Part shown: piece by piece, positions 7,930 to 16,172 of the stretch
How positions within the stretch are numbered: the first letter of the stretch is position 1
Layout of the letters: the number at the start of each line of letters is the position of its first letter
NCBI GenBank assembly: GCA_051877575.1
Contig: JBJEJA010000028.1
Location: 186,001 to 250,000, forward strand
From: UBA2882 sp051877575
Lineage (GTDB): Bacteria; Bacillota; Clostridia; Lachnospirales; Lachnospiraceae
Direction: 5' to 3'
DNA: 64,000 bases
Made by a program: the position numbers and the translations under genes
The notes under the pieces: generated by a model
What the model saw: only the letters and a program-made list of their open reading frames with translations
Told to the model about the DNA's origin: nothing
Databases searched by the model: none

Positions 7930-8331
7930 GTGAATACATATTTGGAAAGACTATGCATATTTATTTGTCTCGGAGATCTGCTCGGTAATTTTCTTCCGTC
8001 GCCGAAGTTTGAAAAATTATACCGCTATATTGTCGGTGTTCTGGTACTGCTTTTGATTGTTCAGCCCTTGGGAGAGAACGTTGTCAAGGCAATGGAAAAT
8101 GCGGGAAGTGATATGGGGAAAAGCTTTGAGGAGCGGATTGCCGGACAAAATGCTTTGTGGGATGCAGAAAGCGGTACGGAAGCAATCCGGGAAGAAACAG
8201 AGAAAATGACGGAACGATATTTGGAAAGAATGACGGAGAAAGAAGTAAAAGAGGAACTGGAAGCGCGTGGGTATGAAATCCCGGATGCTGAGGAAACGGA
8301 TTCGAATGAGCCGGGCGGGGAGGAAAGATGA
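7930..8331 (+). CDS. spoIIIAF: Stage III sporulation protein AF, short form
   Basis: A 133-residue protein starting with GTG two bases after spoIIIAE, with GAGGT upstream. Two N-terminal membrane segments surround the family pattern LLGNFLPSPKFEKLYRYIVGVLVLLLIVQPL. The rest is a charged, Glu-rich helical tail. Bacillus SpoIIIAF is about 206 residues, so the soluble ring-building domain appears shortened or absent here. Position in the operon makes the assignment secure; the short length is seen directly, with the stop overlapping spoIIIAG. Confidence 0.88.
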   Translation: MNTYLERLCIFICLGDLLGNFLPSPKFEKLYRYIVGVLVLLLIVQPLGENVVKAMENAGSDMGKSFEERIAGQNALWDAESGTEAIREETEKMTERYLERMTEKEVKEELEARGYEIPDAEETDSNEPGGEER

Positions 8332-8948
8332 TGGAAAAATGGAAACGGTTATGTGCCAAAATAGGCAGGGATCGCTTTCTGATTATGATAATAGGCGGTC
8401 TGTTGCTACTGGTGATCACTTATCCGTTGCCTTCCGGAAAATCAAAAGGAATGGCGGAGGATGACGGGGCGGCGCAAGGGACATACGGCAATGTATCCCG
8501 GATACAGGAAAGCGGTTTAGATGAGGCAAACGCGGAAAACGATTATGAAAAAATAATAGAGGAACGTCTGTCAGGAATATTATCCAATATCTATGGAGCA
8601 GGAAAGGTCGAGGTGTTCATTTCCTTTTCGGATTATGGAACAAATGTGGTGGAAAAGGATGTTTCTTATACAAGAGACAATGAGGAAAAAGCAGACGGTA
8701 ATACGCAGAAAACTTCCAGTGTTTTGACGGAAAACAGTGAAGAAACCGTTTACACAACAGATGAGGACGGAAGAGAGGTCCCTTTTGTGAACCGGATGAA
8801 AACACCGGAAGTAGAGGGCGTGCTGATTGTGGCACAGGGCGGGCAGAATCCAACGGTGGAACAGGAAATGAAAGAGGCAATTATGGCATTATTCGGAATA
8901 GAGGAACATAAAATAAAAGTAGTAAAGATGAAAGGTGAAGAACAATGA
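8328..8948 (+). CDS. spoIIIAG: Stage III sporulation protein AG
   Basis: A 206-residue bitopic protein: N-terminal membrane segment (FLIMIIGGLLLLVITYPLP) and an extracellular part containing the family pattern ILSNIYGAGKVEVFISFSDYG followed by EKDVSYTRDNEEKADGNTQKTS and PEVEGVLIVAQGGQNP. SpoIIIAG forms a large ring with a ring-building-motif fold in the intermembrane space. Overlaps spoIIIAF by four bases and spoIIIAH by four bases; a second ATG at 8331 is an equally possible start. Confidence 0.94.
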   Translation: MMEKWKRLCAKIGRDRFLIMIIGGLLLLVITYPLPSGKSKGMAEDDGAAQGTYGNVSRIQESGLDEANAENDYEKIIEERLSGILSNIYGAGKVEVFISFSDYGTNVVEKDVSYTRDNEEKADGNTQKTSSVLTENSEETVYTTDEDGREVPFVNRMKTPEVEGVLIVAQGGQNPTVEQEMKEAIMALFGIEEHKIKVVKMKGEEQ

Positions 8949-9757
8949 AAGGAAAATTTGATGTAAAAAAGCTATGGAAGCGGAACCAGATTATGATAAC
9001 CGCTCTGGCACTGATGATCGCAATCGCAGGCTATCTGAATTTTACCGGAAAGCAGATCGATGATGAAATTCTTTTCACCACATCTGCCCAGTTTGAGGAA
9101 GCGGATGCCAGTGTTGTGGAAGAAACAATGCCGGATGCACAGGCTGTTTACGATGAAAATGCGGGACTGTATGATATCTCTGAAGAAGATGCCGAATATT
9201 ACACGGAGATAGAAAGTCTGGATGAGGATATCAGTTTATCGTCCGTGGGAGATTGGGATGAGGAGACGGCAGAGACCATAGCCCAGCCGGAAGAAATGGG
9301 CGTTACAGCGGATGTTGCCATGGAAACGGGAACCGAAACGGCACAGGCGGAGGGAGAAAGCGGAGAAATCCCGGGAGAAGCGGTATTTACCAATACGGTT
9401 TCGGTAACATCTCTGGCAGAGGCGAATCTGATGAAAGAGCAGACAAGAGCACAGAATAAGGCTGCACTGATGGAAATCATCAATAACGAAAATATTTCCG
9501 ATGCCGCAAAGCAGGAGGCAGTAAACAGCATGATCGCATTGACGGATGTCGCACAGAAGGAATGCGAGACTTTGGTTATGCTGGAAGCCAAGGGGTTTCC
9601 GGAAGCGGTTGTCAGCATCAACGGTGACAGTGTGGATGTATGTATCGGTATGAATGAACTGACACAGGCACAGATTGCCCAGATTGAGGATATTGTCAAA
9701 AGAAAAACCGGAATTGCGGCAGAAAATATTATCATTTCAGCAGTCGGAGAAAAATAG
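8945..9757 (+). CDS. spoIIIAH: Stage III sporulation protein AH
   Basis: A 270-residue bitopic protein with an N-terminal membrane segment (MITALALMIAIAGYLNF), a long acidic low-complexity linker (about residues 40-150), and a C-terminal ring-building-motif domain (AALMEIINNENISDAAKQEA; ALTDVAQKECETLVMLEAKGF; IVKRKTGIAAENIIIS). SpoIIIAH pairs with forespore SpoIIQ to form the channel across the two membranes; spoIIQ is not in this window. The unusually long Glu-rich linker would hold the ring domain away from the membrane. Last gene of the operon; no clear terminator follows. Confidence 0.94.
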   Translation: MKGKFDVKKLWKRNQIMITALALMIAIAGYLNFTGKQIDDEILFTTSAQFEEADASVVEETMPDAQAVYDENAGLYDISEEDAEYYTEIESLDEDISLSSVGDWDEETAETIAQPEEMGVTADVAMETGTETAQAEGESGEIPGEAVFTNTVSVTSLAEANLMKEQTRAQNKAALMEIINNENISDAAKQEAVNSMIALTDVAQKECETLVMLEAKGFPEAVVSINGDSVDVCIGMNELTQAQIAQIEDIVKRKTGIAAENIIISAVGEK

Positions 9758-9776
9758 TGAAAAGCAGATAGATTCA

Positions 9777-9785
9777 TGATATAAT
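9777..9785 (+). promoter_or_regulatory. Extended -10 promoter for deoB
   Basis: TATAAT at 9780-9785 with TG at 9777-9778 (extended -10). The -35 position (GTGAAA, 9757-9762, 17 bases away) is weak, as usual for extended -10 promoters. deoB may also receive read-through from spoIIIAH, because no terminator is seen between them. Confidence 0.5.
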
Positions 9786-9804
9786 CTATCCGGGAGATGA
9801 TAAC

Positions 9805-10968
9805 ATGAAGAGAGTATTTTTAATCGTACTGGACAGTTTCGGTATCGGAGAAATGCCCGATGCGGCGGATTTTCACGATGTGGGAGCAAATACCATTGCC
9901 TCCTGTGCCACAAGCGCATACTTTAAACTGCCTAATATGCAAAAGATGGGATTATTTAATATAGACGGTGTATCCGTGGGAGAGAAAGCGGAAAAACCTG
10001 TTGCTGCCGTAGCCAGAATGCGGGAGGCTTCCAAGGGAAAGGATACGACTATCGGACATTGGGAGATTGCCGGAGTGAAATCCATGAGACCGCTGCCGAC
10101 TTATCCCAACGGATTTCCGAAAGAAGTGCTGGATGAATTCAGTAAAAAATGCGGCAGAGGCGTTTTGTGCAACAAACCCTATTCCGGAACCGAGGTTATT
10201 AAGGATTACGGAAAAGAACATATGGAAACGGGCAAGCTGATCGTTTATACTTCGGCTGACAGCGTTTTTCAGATTGCCGCCCATGAGGACATTGTACCGG
10301 TAGAAAAATTGTATGAATACTGCCATATTGCAAGGGAAATCCTGCAGGGGGAGCATGGTGTCGGACGCGTCATTGCAAGACCCTTTACCGGCACGGACGG
10401 GAATTTTACCCGGACACCCAGAAGGCATGATTATTCCCTGATGCCGCCTAAGGATACGATGCTCAATTATATTTCCGATGCGGGAAAAGATGTGCTGGCG
10501 GTGGGCAAGATATATGATATTTTTGCAGGATCCGGCATTACCCAATATACTTATTCCACAGGAAATGAAGACGGCATTGAAAAACTGCTTTCTTACATGG
10601 ATGAAGATTTTAACGGATTGTGTTTTGTCAATCTGGTGGATTTTGATATGCTTTACGGACACAGGAACGATATTGACGGTTATGCAAAGGCACTCGCATA
10701 TTTTGATGAAAAACTTCCGCAGATCATGGCAAAACTAAAGGATGATGATGTGCTGATGATAACCGCCGATCACGGATGCGATCCGGGGTATACGGTTTCC
10801 ACGGATCATTCCAGGGAATATACGCCGTTTTTGATGTACGGCAGCCGGATTGAGCCTGTCAACTATGGCACAAGAGATACGTTCGCGGATATTTCGGCGA
10901 CGGTCATGGAGCTTTTGCATGTGGACGGAGAAAGCGACGGAACAAGTCTGGTATCCCGGGCTGAGTAA
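9805..10968 (+). CDS. deoB: Phosphopentomutase
   Basis: A 387-residue enzyme of the alkaline phosphatase superfamily that interconverts (deoxy)ribose 1-phosphate and 5-phosphate in nucleoside salvage. Metal-binding and catalytic motifs are intact: LDSFGIGEMPDA near the N-terminus, KDTTIGHWEIAG, and near the C-terminus ITADHGCDPGYTVSTDHSREYTPFL with the Asp/His ligands. GGGAGATGAT precedes the start. Other nucleoside-salvage genes such as pnp-type phosphorylases are not adjacent; prfC follows after 18 bases. Confidence 0.97.
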   Translation: MKRVFLIVLDSFGIGEMPDAADFHDVGANTIASCATSAYFKLPNMQKMGLFNIDGVSVGEKAEKPVAAVARMREASKGKDTTIGHWEIAGVKSMRPLPTYPNGFPKEVLDEFSKKCGRGVLCNKPYSGTEVIKDYGKEHMETGKLIVYTSADSVFQIAAHEDIVPVEKLYEYCHIAREILQGEHGVGRVIARPFTGTDGNFTRTPRRHDYSLMPPKDTMLNYISDAGKDVLAVGKIYDIFAGSGITQYTYSTGNEDGIEKLLSYMDEDFNGLCFVNLVDFDMLYGHRNDIDGYAKALAYFDEKLPQIMAKLKDDDVLMITADHGCDPGYTVSTDHSREYTPFLMYGSRIEPVNYGTRDTFADISATVMELLHVDGESDGTSLVSRAE

Positions 10969-10986
10969 ACATTTGGAGGAACAACA

Positions 10987-12582
10987 GTGAGTGACATCAA
11001 AACAGAAATCAACAGAAGAAGAACCTTTGCAATCATATCCCACCCGGATGCGGGTAAGACAACATTGACGGAGAAATTTCTGCTATACGGCGGTGCCATC
11101 AATTTGGCGGGAAGCGTAAAGGGAAAAGCCACAGCCAGACATGCGGTTTCTGACTGGATGGAGATTGAAAAGGAGAGAGGTATTTCCGTTACTTCTTCCG
11201 TTTTGCAGTTTGAATATGACAACTATTGTATTAATATTTTGGATACTCCGGGACATCAGGATTTCTCGGAGGATACTTATCGTACCCTGATGGCGGCGGA
11301 TTCGGCGGTTATGGTTATTGATGCATCCAAAGGTGTGGAGGCGCAGACGAGAAAACTGTTTAAGGTCTGTGTGATGCGGCATATTCCGATTTTTACCTTT
11401 ATCAATAAGATGGACAGAGATGCCAATGATACTTTTGATCTTCTGGATGAAATTGAAAAGGAGTTAGGCATTGCTACCTGTCCCATCAACTGGCCCATCG
11501 GTTCCGGCAAGGGGTTTAAAGGCGTATATGACAGGAAAAGCCGCAGTGTCATTACTTATTCCGATACGCAGAAAGGTACCAAAGAGGGAGAAACACAGAT
11601 CATTTCCGTTGATGAAAGAGATGCGCTTCTGGCGCATATCGGTGAAGAGGCGGAGGACAAGCTCTTGGAGGAAATCGAATTGCTGGACGGTGCCAGTGCG
11701 GAGTTTGACCTGAGTCTGGTACAGAGCGGTGATCTGACACCGGTATTCTTCGGTTCGGCACTGACCAATTTCGGCGTGGAAATCTTTTTAAAACATTTCC
11801 TGGAAATGACAACCACACCGCTCCCGAGAAAAGCGGATATCGGTCTGATTGAACCTACGGAACATGAGTTTTCCGCTTTTGTCTTTAAAATTCAGGCAAA
11901 TATGAACAAAGCGCATCGGGACAGGATTGCATTTATGAGAATTTGTTCCGGGCGGTTTGATGCGGCCAAGGAAGTAAAACACGTACAGGGTAATAAAGTC
12001 ATGCGGTTATCTCAGCCTCAACAGCTGATGGCCAATGATCGAAAGATTTTGGATGAGGCTTATGCCGGAGATATCATTGGTGTATTTGACCCGGGGATTT
12101 TTTCTATCGGAGATACGATCTGCATGCCCAAAGAAAATTTCAGGTTTGAGGGAATCCCTACTTTTGCGCCGGAGCATTTTGCAAGGGTCAAACAGCTGGA
12201 TACCATGAAAAGAAAGCAGTTTGTGAAGGGAATTACCCAGATAGCCCAGGAAGGTGCCATTCAGATTTTTCAGGAGTTCAATACCGGCATGGAAGAAATC
12301 ATTGTGGGTGTTGTGGGTGTACTGCAGTTTGATGTGTTGAAATATCGGCTGGAGAACGAGTATAATGTGGAAATCCGTCTGGAAAATCTGCCGTATGAAT
12401 ATATCCGGTGGATTACCAACAAGGACATTGATCTGAATGCAATTTCGGGAACCTCCGATATGAAGAAGATAAAGGATTTAAAAGGCAATCCACTGCTGTT
12501 GTTTGCTCATGAATGGAGCATCGGAATGACTCTTGACAGAAACAAAGGATTAGAGCTTGCCGAATTTGGCAAAAATGATTGA
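10987..12582 (+). CDS. prfC: Peptide chain release factor 3
   Basis: A 531-residue translational GTPase that recycles RF1/RF2 from terminated ribosomes. GTPase motifs are clear: HPDAGKTTLTEK (G1, near residue 20), DTPGHQDF (G3), and NKMDRD (G4), then RF3-specific regions such as GVVGVLQFDVLKYRLENEYNVE. The start is GTG with TGGAGG nine bases upstream. It is not in every Firmicute but is common in clostridia. The downstream lipoprotein gene starts within about 20 bases and is probably co-transcribed. Confidence 0.96.
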   Translation: MSDIKTEINRRRTFAIISHPDAGKTTLTEKFLLYGGAINLAGSVKGKATARHAVSDWMEIEKERGISVTSSVLQFEYDNYCINILDTPGHQDFSEDTYRTLMAADSAVMVIDASKGVEAQTRKLFKVCVMRHIPIFTFINKMDRDANDTFDLLDEIEKELGIATCPINWPIGSGKGFKGVYDRKSRSVITYSDTQKGTKEGETQIISVDERDALLAHIGEEAEDKLLEEIELLDGASAEFDLSLVQSGDLTPVFFGSALTNFGVEIFLKHFLEMTTTPLPRKADIGLIEPTEHEFSAFVFKIQANMNKAHRDRIAFMRICSGRFDAAKEVKHVQGNKVMRLSQPQQLMANDRKILDEAYAGDIIGVFDPGIFSIGDTICMPKENFRFEGIPTFAPEHFARVKQLDTMKRKQFVKGITQIAQEGAIQIFQEFNTGMEEIIVGVVGVLQFDVLKYRLENEYNVEIRLENLPYEYIRWITNKDIDLNAISGTSDMKKIKDLKGNPLLLFAHEWSIGMTLDRNKGLELAEFGKND

Positions 12583-12602
12583 TCCGAAAGGTTTTGAAAA
12601 AA

Positions 12603-13748
12603 ATGAATAAAACCAATCATTGGCTTGTATTGATGCTTTGTGTGATTATGTTATGCATGCAGGGGTGTTCCGGCGTGCAGAAGGATACGGTACGGGAAGG
12701 AGCCGCTTCGCAGGCGGCGGCCGGGTCGAAAACGGAAATAGATGAAGTGGTCAGAGAGGCATATTATTATGCCGGGCTTTCAGATGAGGAAAAAAAGGTT
12801 TATGAGCAGGTTTACCGTGCGTTGACGCAGAGGCAGGAGGTCAGTGTTTCGACTCTGTCGCAGGAAATGCTGGATAAGGTATTTGCATGCGTGCTGAACG
12901 ATCATCCGGAAATCTTCTACGTATCCAGATATATTTGTACTTCCCGCACCCGGGATGGGGAAGAGGTATTGCTTACCTTTGCGGGAGATTATGATTATGA
13001 TGAGGACGAATGTGCCGATAGAGAAGCAATGCTTGAAAAAGAAGCAGAGCGGATACTGTCGGGAATTCCGGCGGATGCGTCCGATTTTGACAAGATCAAG
13101 TATATTTTTGATCTGTTGGTCAATGAAACGGAATATGAAAAGGACGCAGATGATAATCAAAATATCTGTTCGGCATTGCTTTGGCACAGTTCCAATTGCA
13201 AGGGATACGCCAAGGCAACACAATATCTGTTGGAGAAGGCAGGGATACAGACAACCCTTGTCAGAGGAACGGCCGACGGCGAAAATCATGTATGGAATCT
13301 GGTTATGGCGGATGGTGCATGGTATTATCTGGATACTACCTGGGGTGATGTGGATTATCAGTCCCGGAGGGAAGGGGAACAGGTTGACCCGGAGGTCATG
13401 GAGATCAGTTATGATTATTTTATGATCACTTCCGACAGACTGTATGAGACCCATATACCGGATAAGCTGGTGCCGCTTCCGGATTGTATTGCAACGGAAG
13501 ATAATTATTATGTGCATGAAGGACTTTATCTGACCGGATTGGATACGGAGATCCTGCACCGGATTTTTGAAAACGCCTATGAGAAAAATGCGGTAACAGT
13601 ACAGTTTCAATGTGCCAATGATGCCGTTTTTGAACAGGTTTCCGTCTATTTACTGGATGAGCAGCATATATTTGACTTCGTGGATGCGTTGGATACGGTT
13701 CCCTATGTGGATAATCCCGAAATGAATACATTCTGCTTCTGGCTTTAA
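12603..13748 (+). CDS. Lipoprotein with transglutaminase-like domain
   Basis: A 381-residue predicted lipoprotein. Residues 1-28 are a signal sequence ending in a lipobox-like MQGC. The middle of the protein is a transglutaminase-core fold with the triad Cys199 (SNCKGYAKA), His229 (ENHVWN) and Asp244 (YYLDTTWGD), all in the right order. Such domains occur in bacterial peptidases and wall-associated enzymes; the substrate is unknown. The C-terminal 110 residues do not match a domain I know. Start 12603 is preferred to the TTG at 12579, which overlaps prfC, because it begins the signal peptide. Confidence 0.82.
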   Translation: MNKTNHWLVLMLCVIMLCMQGCSGVQKDTVREGAASQAAAGSKTEIDEVVREAYYYAGLSDEEKKVYEQVYRALTQRQEVSVSTLSQEMLDKVFACVLNDHPEIFYVSRYICTSRTRDGEEVLLTFAGDYDYDEDECADREAMLEKEAERILSGIPADASDFDKIKYIFDLLVNETEYEKDADDNQNICSALLWHSSNCKGYAKATQYLLEKAGIQTTLVRGTADGENHVWNLVMADGAWYYLDTTWGDVDYQSRREGEQVDPEVMEISYDYFMITSDRLYETHIPDKLVPLPDCIATEDNYYVHEGLYLTGLDTEILHRIFENAYEKNAVTVQFQCANDAVFEQVSVYLLDEQHIFDFVDALDTVPYVDNPEMNTFCFWL

Positions 13749-13789
13749 AGGATAACCGTCGATTGGGTGCTTTTTCGTTGGTTTATTCT

Positions 13790-13817
13790 TTGCAAACGGA
13801 CGGATATTTGATATAAT
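13790..13817 (+). promoter_or_regulatory. Sigma-A promoter of the asp23-nusB-...-recN operon
   Basis: TTGCAA at 13790-13795, 16 bases, TATAAT at 13812-13817. It is the only good promoter seen before ten tightly spaced genes that end at the terminator at 22923-22951. Confidence 0.75.
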
Positions 13818-13905
13818 ATAAAAAGCGCAGGTAAAAAATACCTGTATCTTTGATAGATGTGATAAAGGGTAAATGCAACAGCAGTTTGCAGGAAGGAGCA
13901 TTTTT

Positions 13906-14289
13906 ATGGAAAAAGAAATGGAACGCGACGCATATATGTTAAAAGAAGATGACAATAACGGAGCTGTATCAATAGCGGATGATGTGGTTGCCATGATCGC
14001 ATCGCTTGCGGCGGGAGAAGTAGAAGGCGTGGGCGCTATGGTTGGGAATATCACCAACGAACTTATGAGCCGTGTGGGTATGAAAAAGCTGACAAAAGGA
14101 GTTAAGGTTGAGGTTGCGGACGAAAAGGTCAGCGTGGATCTGGCGATTACCATTGACTACGGACACAATATTCCCGAGACCTGCAGGAATGTGCAGCAAA
14201 AAGTAAAAAATGCCATCGAGAACATGACGGGTCTGGAAGTGGATGTGGTAAATATCCGTATTGCCGGCATTAATATGAAAGAATCATAG
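13906..14289 (+). CDS. Asp23/Gls24 family envelope stress protein
   Basis: A 127-residue protein of the Asp23/Gls24 (DUF322) family, with the characteristic ISIADDVVAMIASLAAGEVEGV start and GHNIPETCRNVQQKVKNAIENMTGLEVDVVNIRIAGI end. Members sit at the membrane or cell envelope and are linked to alkaline and envelope stress. The ATG at 13906 follows AGGAAGGAG; an earlier in-frame ATG at 13873 lacks such a site. In many Firmicutes this gene (yqhY) precedes nusB, as here (29-base gap). Confidence 0.93.
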   Translation: MEKEMERDAYMLKEDDNNGAVSIADDVVAMIASLAAGEVEGVGAMVGNITNELMSRVGMKKLTKGVKVEVADEKVSVDLAITIDYGHNIPETCRNVQQKVKNAIENMTGLEVDVVNIRIAGINMKES

Positions 14290-14318
14290 GACAGAACAGG
14301 TTGGACAGAGGATAAGCG

Positions 14319-14717
14319 ATGAGCAGAAGAGAACTGAGGGAACAGATTTTTAAACTGCTGTTCCGCATTGAGTTTAATGATGAGGCAGAAATGCCGGAGC
14401 AGATGGCTTTGTTTTTTGCAGAGGAAGAGCCGTTGGAGGAATCCGTTAAGGAGGAAATCAGTCGGAAATATACAGCGATTCTGGAAAAAAAAGAAGAGCT
14501 GGATGCAATGCTGGATGAGAAAGCCACCGGCTGGAATGTATCCAGAATGGGAAAGGTGGACCTGACGATCCTGCGGCTGGCACTTTTTGAAATGTTGTAT
14601 GATGATGCGATTCCGGTTTCCGTTGCCATCAATGAGGCGGTGGAACTTGCCAAAAAGTTTGGGCAGTCAGAGTCTCCGGCTTTCGTAAACGGAATACTTG
14701 CAAAATTTGCAAATTAG
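14319..14717 (+). CDS. nusB: Transcription antitermination factor NusB
   Basis: A 132-residue helical protein with the family pattern RRELREQIFKLLFRIEF at the N-terminus and FGQSESPAFVNGILAKF at the C-terminus. With NusE/S10 it binds boxA RNA in rRNA leaders and supports antitermination. Length is normal. It is separated from xseA by ten bases. Confidence 0.95.
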   Translation: MSRRELREQIFKLLFRIEFNDEAEMPEQMALFFAEEEPLEESVKEEISRKYTAILEKKEELDAMLDEKATGWNVSRMGKVDLTILRLALFEMLYDDAIPVSVAINEAVELAKKFGQSESPAFVNGILAKFAN

Positions 14718-14727
14718 GGGCATTGAG

Positions 14728-15927
14728 ATGCAGAACGTTTATTCCGTATCATGGGTAAATGCATATGTGAGAAACATGATTTCACAGGATTTTATGTTGC
14801 AGTCCTTGTATGTAAAGGGTGAAGCGAGTAATGTAAAATATCATTCCTCGGGTCACCTTTATTTTACATTGAAGGATGGAAAAGCAGCCATGGCCTGTGT
14901 CATGTTTTCGGGGAACCGTCAGGGGCTTAAATTCCGGCTGGAAGAAGGTATGCAGATCATTGTTTCCGGCAGTATGGATGTCTATGAACGGGACGGCAGA
15001 TATCAGCTGTATGCTAAGGAAATTACCCTTGCGGGAACCGGGGCTTTATACGAAAAGTTTGAAAAACTGAAAAATGAGTTGGAAGAGATGGGGATGTTTG
15101 ACCCCATTTACAAAAAGAAAATACCGGCATATATCAAACGGCTCGGAGTCGTTACCGCACCCACAGGTGCTGCGGTCCGCGATATTATATCCATAACCAA
15201 ACGGCGTAACCCGGGGGTGGAAATTATTTTATATCCGGCCATTGTACAGGGGGAACAGGCCGTACCAAGCATCATAAACGGCATTCATGCGTTGGAACGG
15301 ATCGGTGTGGATGTCATGATCGTCGGAAGAGGCGGCGGTTCGATTGAGGATTTATGGGCATTTAATGAAGAAGCGGTGGCCAAAGCAATTTTTGAATGTG
15401 ATATACCGATTATTTCTGCTGTGGGACATGAGACGGATACAACTATCGCGGATTATGTGGCGGATCTGCGGGCACCGACACCTTCTGCAGCGGCAGAGCT
15501 GGCAGTCTTTGAGGTGGAAAGAGTCCTAGATCGACTGATGGAATGTGAAAATCGGATGAATACGCTGCTGCAGAAAAAAAACAGTGAATACCGATTTAGG
15601 TGCCGTGCATATGAAGCGAGATTGAAGGCCCTGTCTCCGGAGGCAAAACTGAAAGAACAAAGAATGCGGCTGATGCACATGGAAGAAAGGCTGGAAAAGG
15701 TCATGGATGAACGCCTGTCACTGTTAAAACATAAAATGGCGCTGACGGCACAACGGCTGGACGGACTTTCTCCCTTAAAGAAATTAAGTAGCGGATATGC
15801 CTTTGTCAGCGATGAAAAAGGAAATCGGATAAAGGATATTCATCAGCTGAGTCCCGGAGATGAACTTTCCGTTCATTTGATCGGCGGGCAGGCAAAGACA
15901 ACGGTAACGGAGGTTTATATACAATGA
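14728..15927 (+). CDS. xseA: Exodeoxyribonuclease VII large subunit
   Basis: A 399-residue subunit of exonuclease VII, which degrades single-stranded DNA. An N-terminal OB-fold (VKGEASNVKYHSSGHLYFTLKD) is followed by the catalytic domain with the conserved VTAPTGAAVRDI, IVGRGGGSIEDLWAFN and SAVGHETDTTIADYVADLRAPTPSAAAEL motifs, then a coiled-coil-like helical region that binds XseB. The start at 14728 follows AGGGG and clears the nusB stop; an upstream in-frame ATG lies inside nusB. Four-base overlap with xseB. Confidence 0.97.
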   Translation: MQNVYSVSWVNAYVRNMISQDFMLQSLYVKGEASNVKYHSSGHLYFTLKDGKAAMACVMFSGNRQGLKFRLEEGMQIIVSGSMDVYERDGRYQLYAKEITLAGTGALYEKFEKLKNELEEMGMFDPIYKKKIPAYIKRLGVVTAPTGAAVRDIISITKRRNPGVEIILYPAIVQGEQAVPSIINGIHALERIGVDVMIVGRGGGSIEDLWAFNEEAVAKAIFECDIPIISAVGHETDTTIADYVADLRAPTPSAAAELAVFEVERVLDRLMECENRMNTLLQKKNSEYRFRCRAYEARLKALSPEAKLKEQRMRLMHMEERLEKVMDERLSLLKHKMALTAQRLDGLSPLKKLSSGYAFVSDEKGNRIKDIHQLSPGDELSVHLIGGQAKTTVTEVYIQ

Positions 15928-16172
15928 AAAACGAAACGGAAAATCAGACGGCATCTGCAGCGGATACCGGTAAAGATATGACAATAGAAGAGGCTTTTGC
16001 AAGGCTGGATGAAACCATCGCACAGCTGGAGACGGAAAATATTACATTGGAGGATTCTCTGAAGGCCTATGAACAGGGAATGCAATATATTAAGACCTGC
16101 AATGAGGCCATTGACAGAGCGGAGAAAAAGGTGCTTGTCATTAGGGAAAATGGTGAATTGGATGAATTTTAA
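15924..16172 (+). CDS. xseB: Exodeoxyribonuclease VII small subunit
   Basis: An 82-residue helical protein with the family signature FEEAFARLDETIAQLE-type sequence (here EEAFARLDETIAQLETENITLEDSLKAYEQGM). Several copies decorate the XseA coiled coil and are needed for assembly and regulation. Translationally coupled at both ends: four bases shared with xseA and eleven with ispA. Confidence 0.95.
   Translation: MKNETENQTASAADTGKDMTIEEAFARLDETIAQLETENITLEDSLKAYEQGMQYIKTCNEAIDRAEKKVLVIRENGELDEF

Noticed and set aside
9952..10662. Minus-strand open frame of 236 codons opposite deoB
   Set aside because: Shadow of a strongly conserved enzyme gene; no start signal and no recognisable protein pattern.
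12780..13610. Long minus-strand open frame (276 codons) opposite the transglutaminase-like gene
   Set aside because: It is antisense to a gene with a signal peptide and full catalytic triad, has no ribosome-binding site, and its composition (Ile/Arg/Cys-rich, no domain) is typical of a shadow frame.
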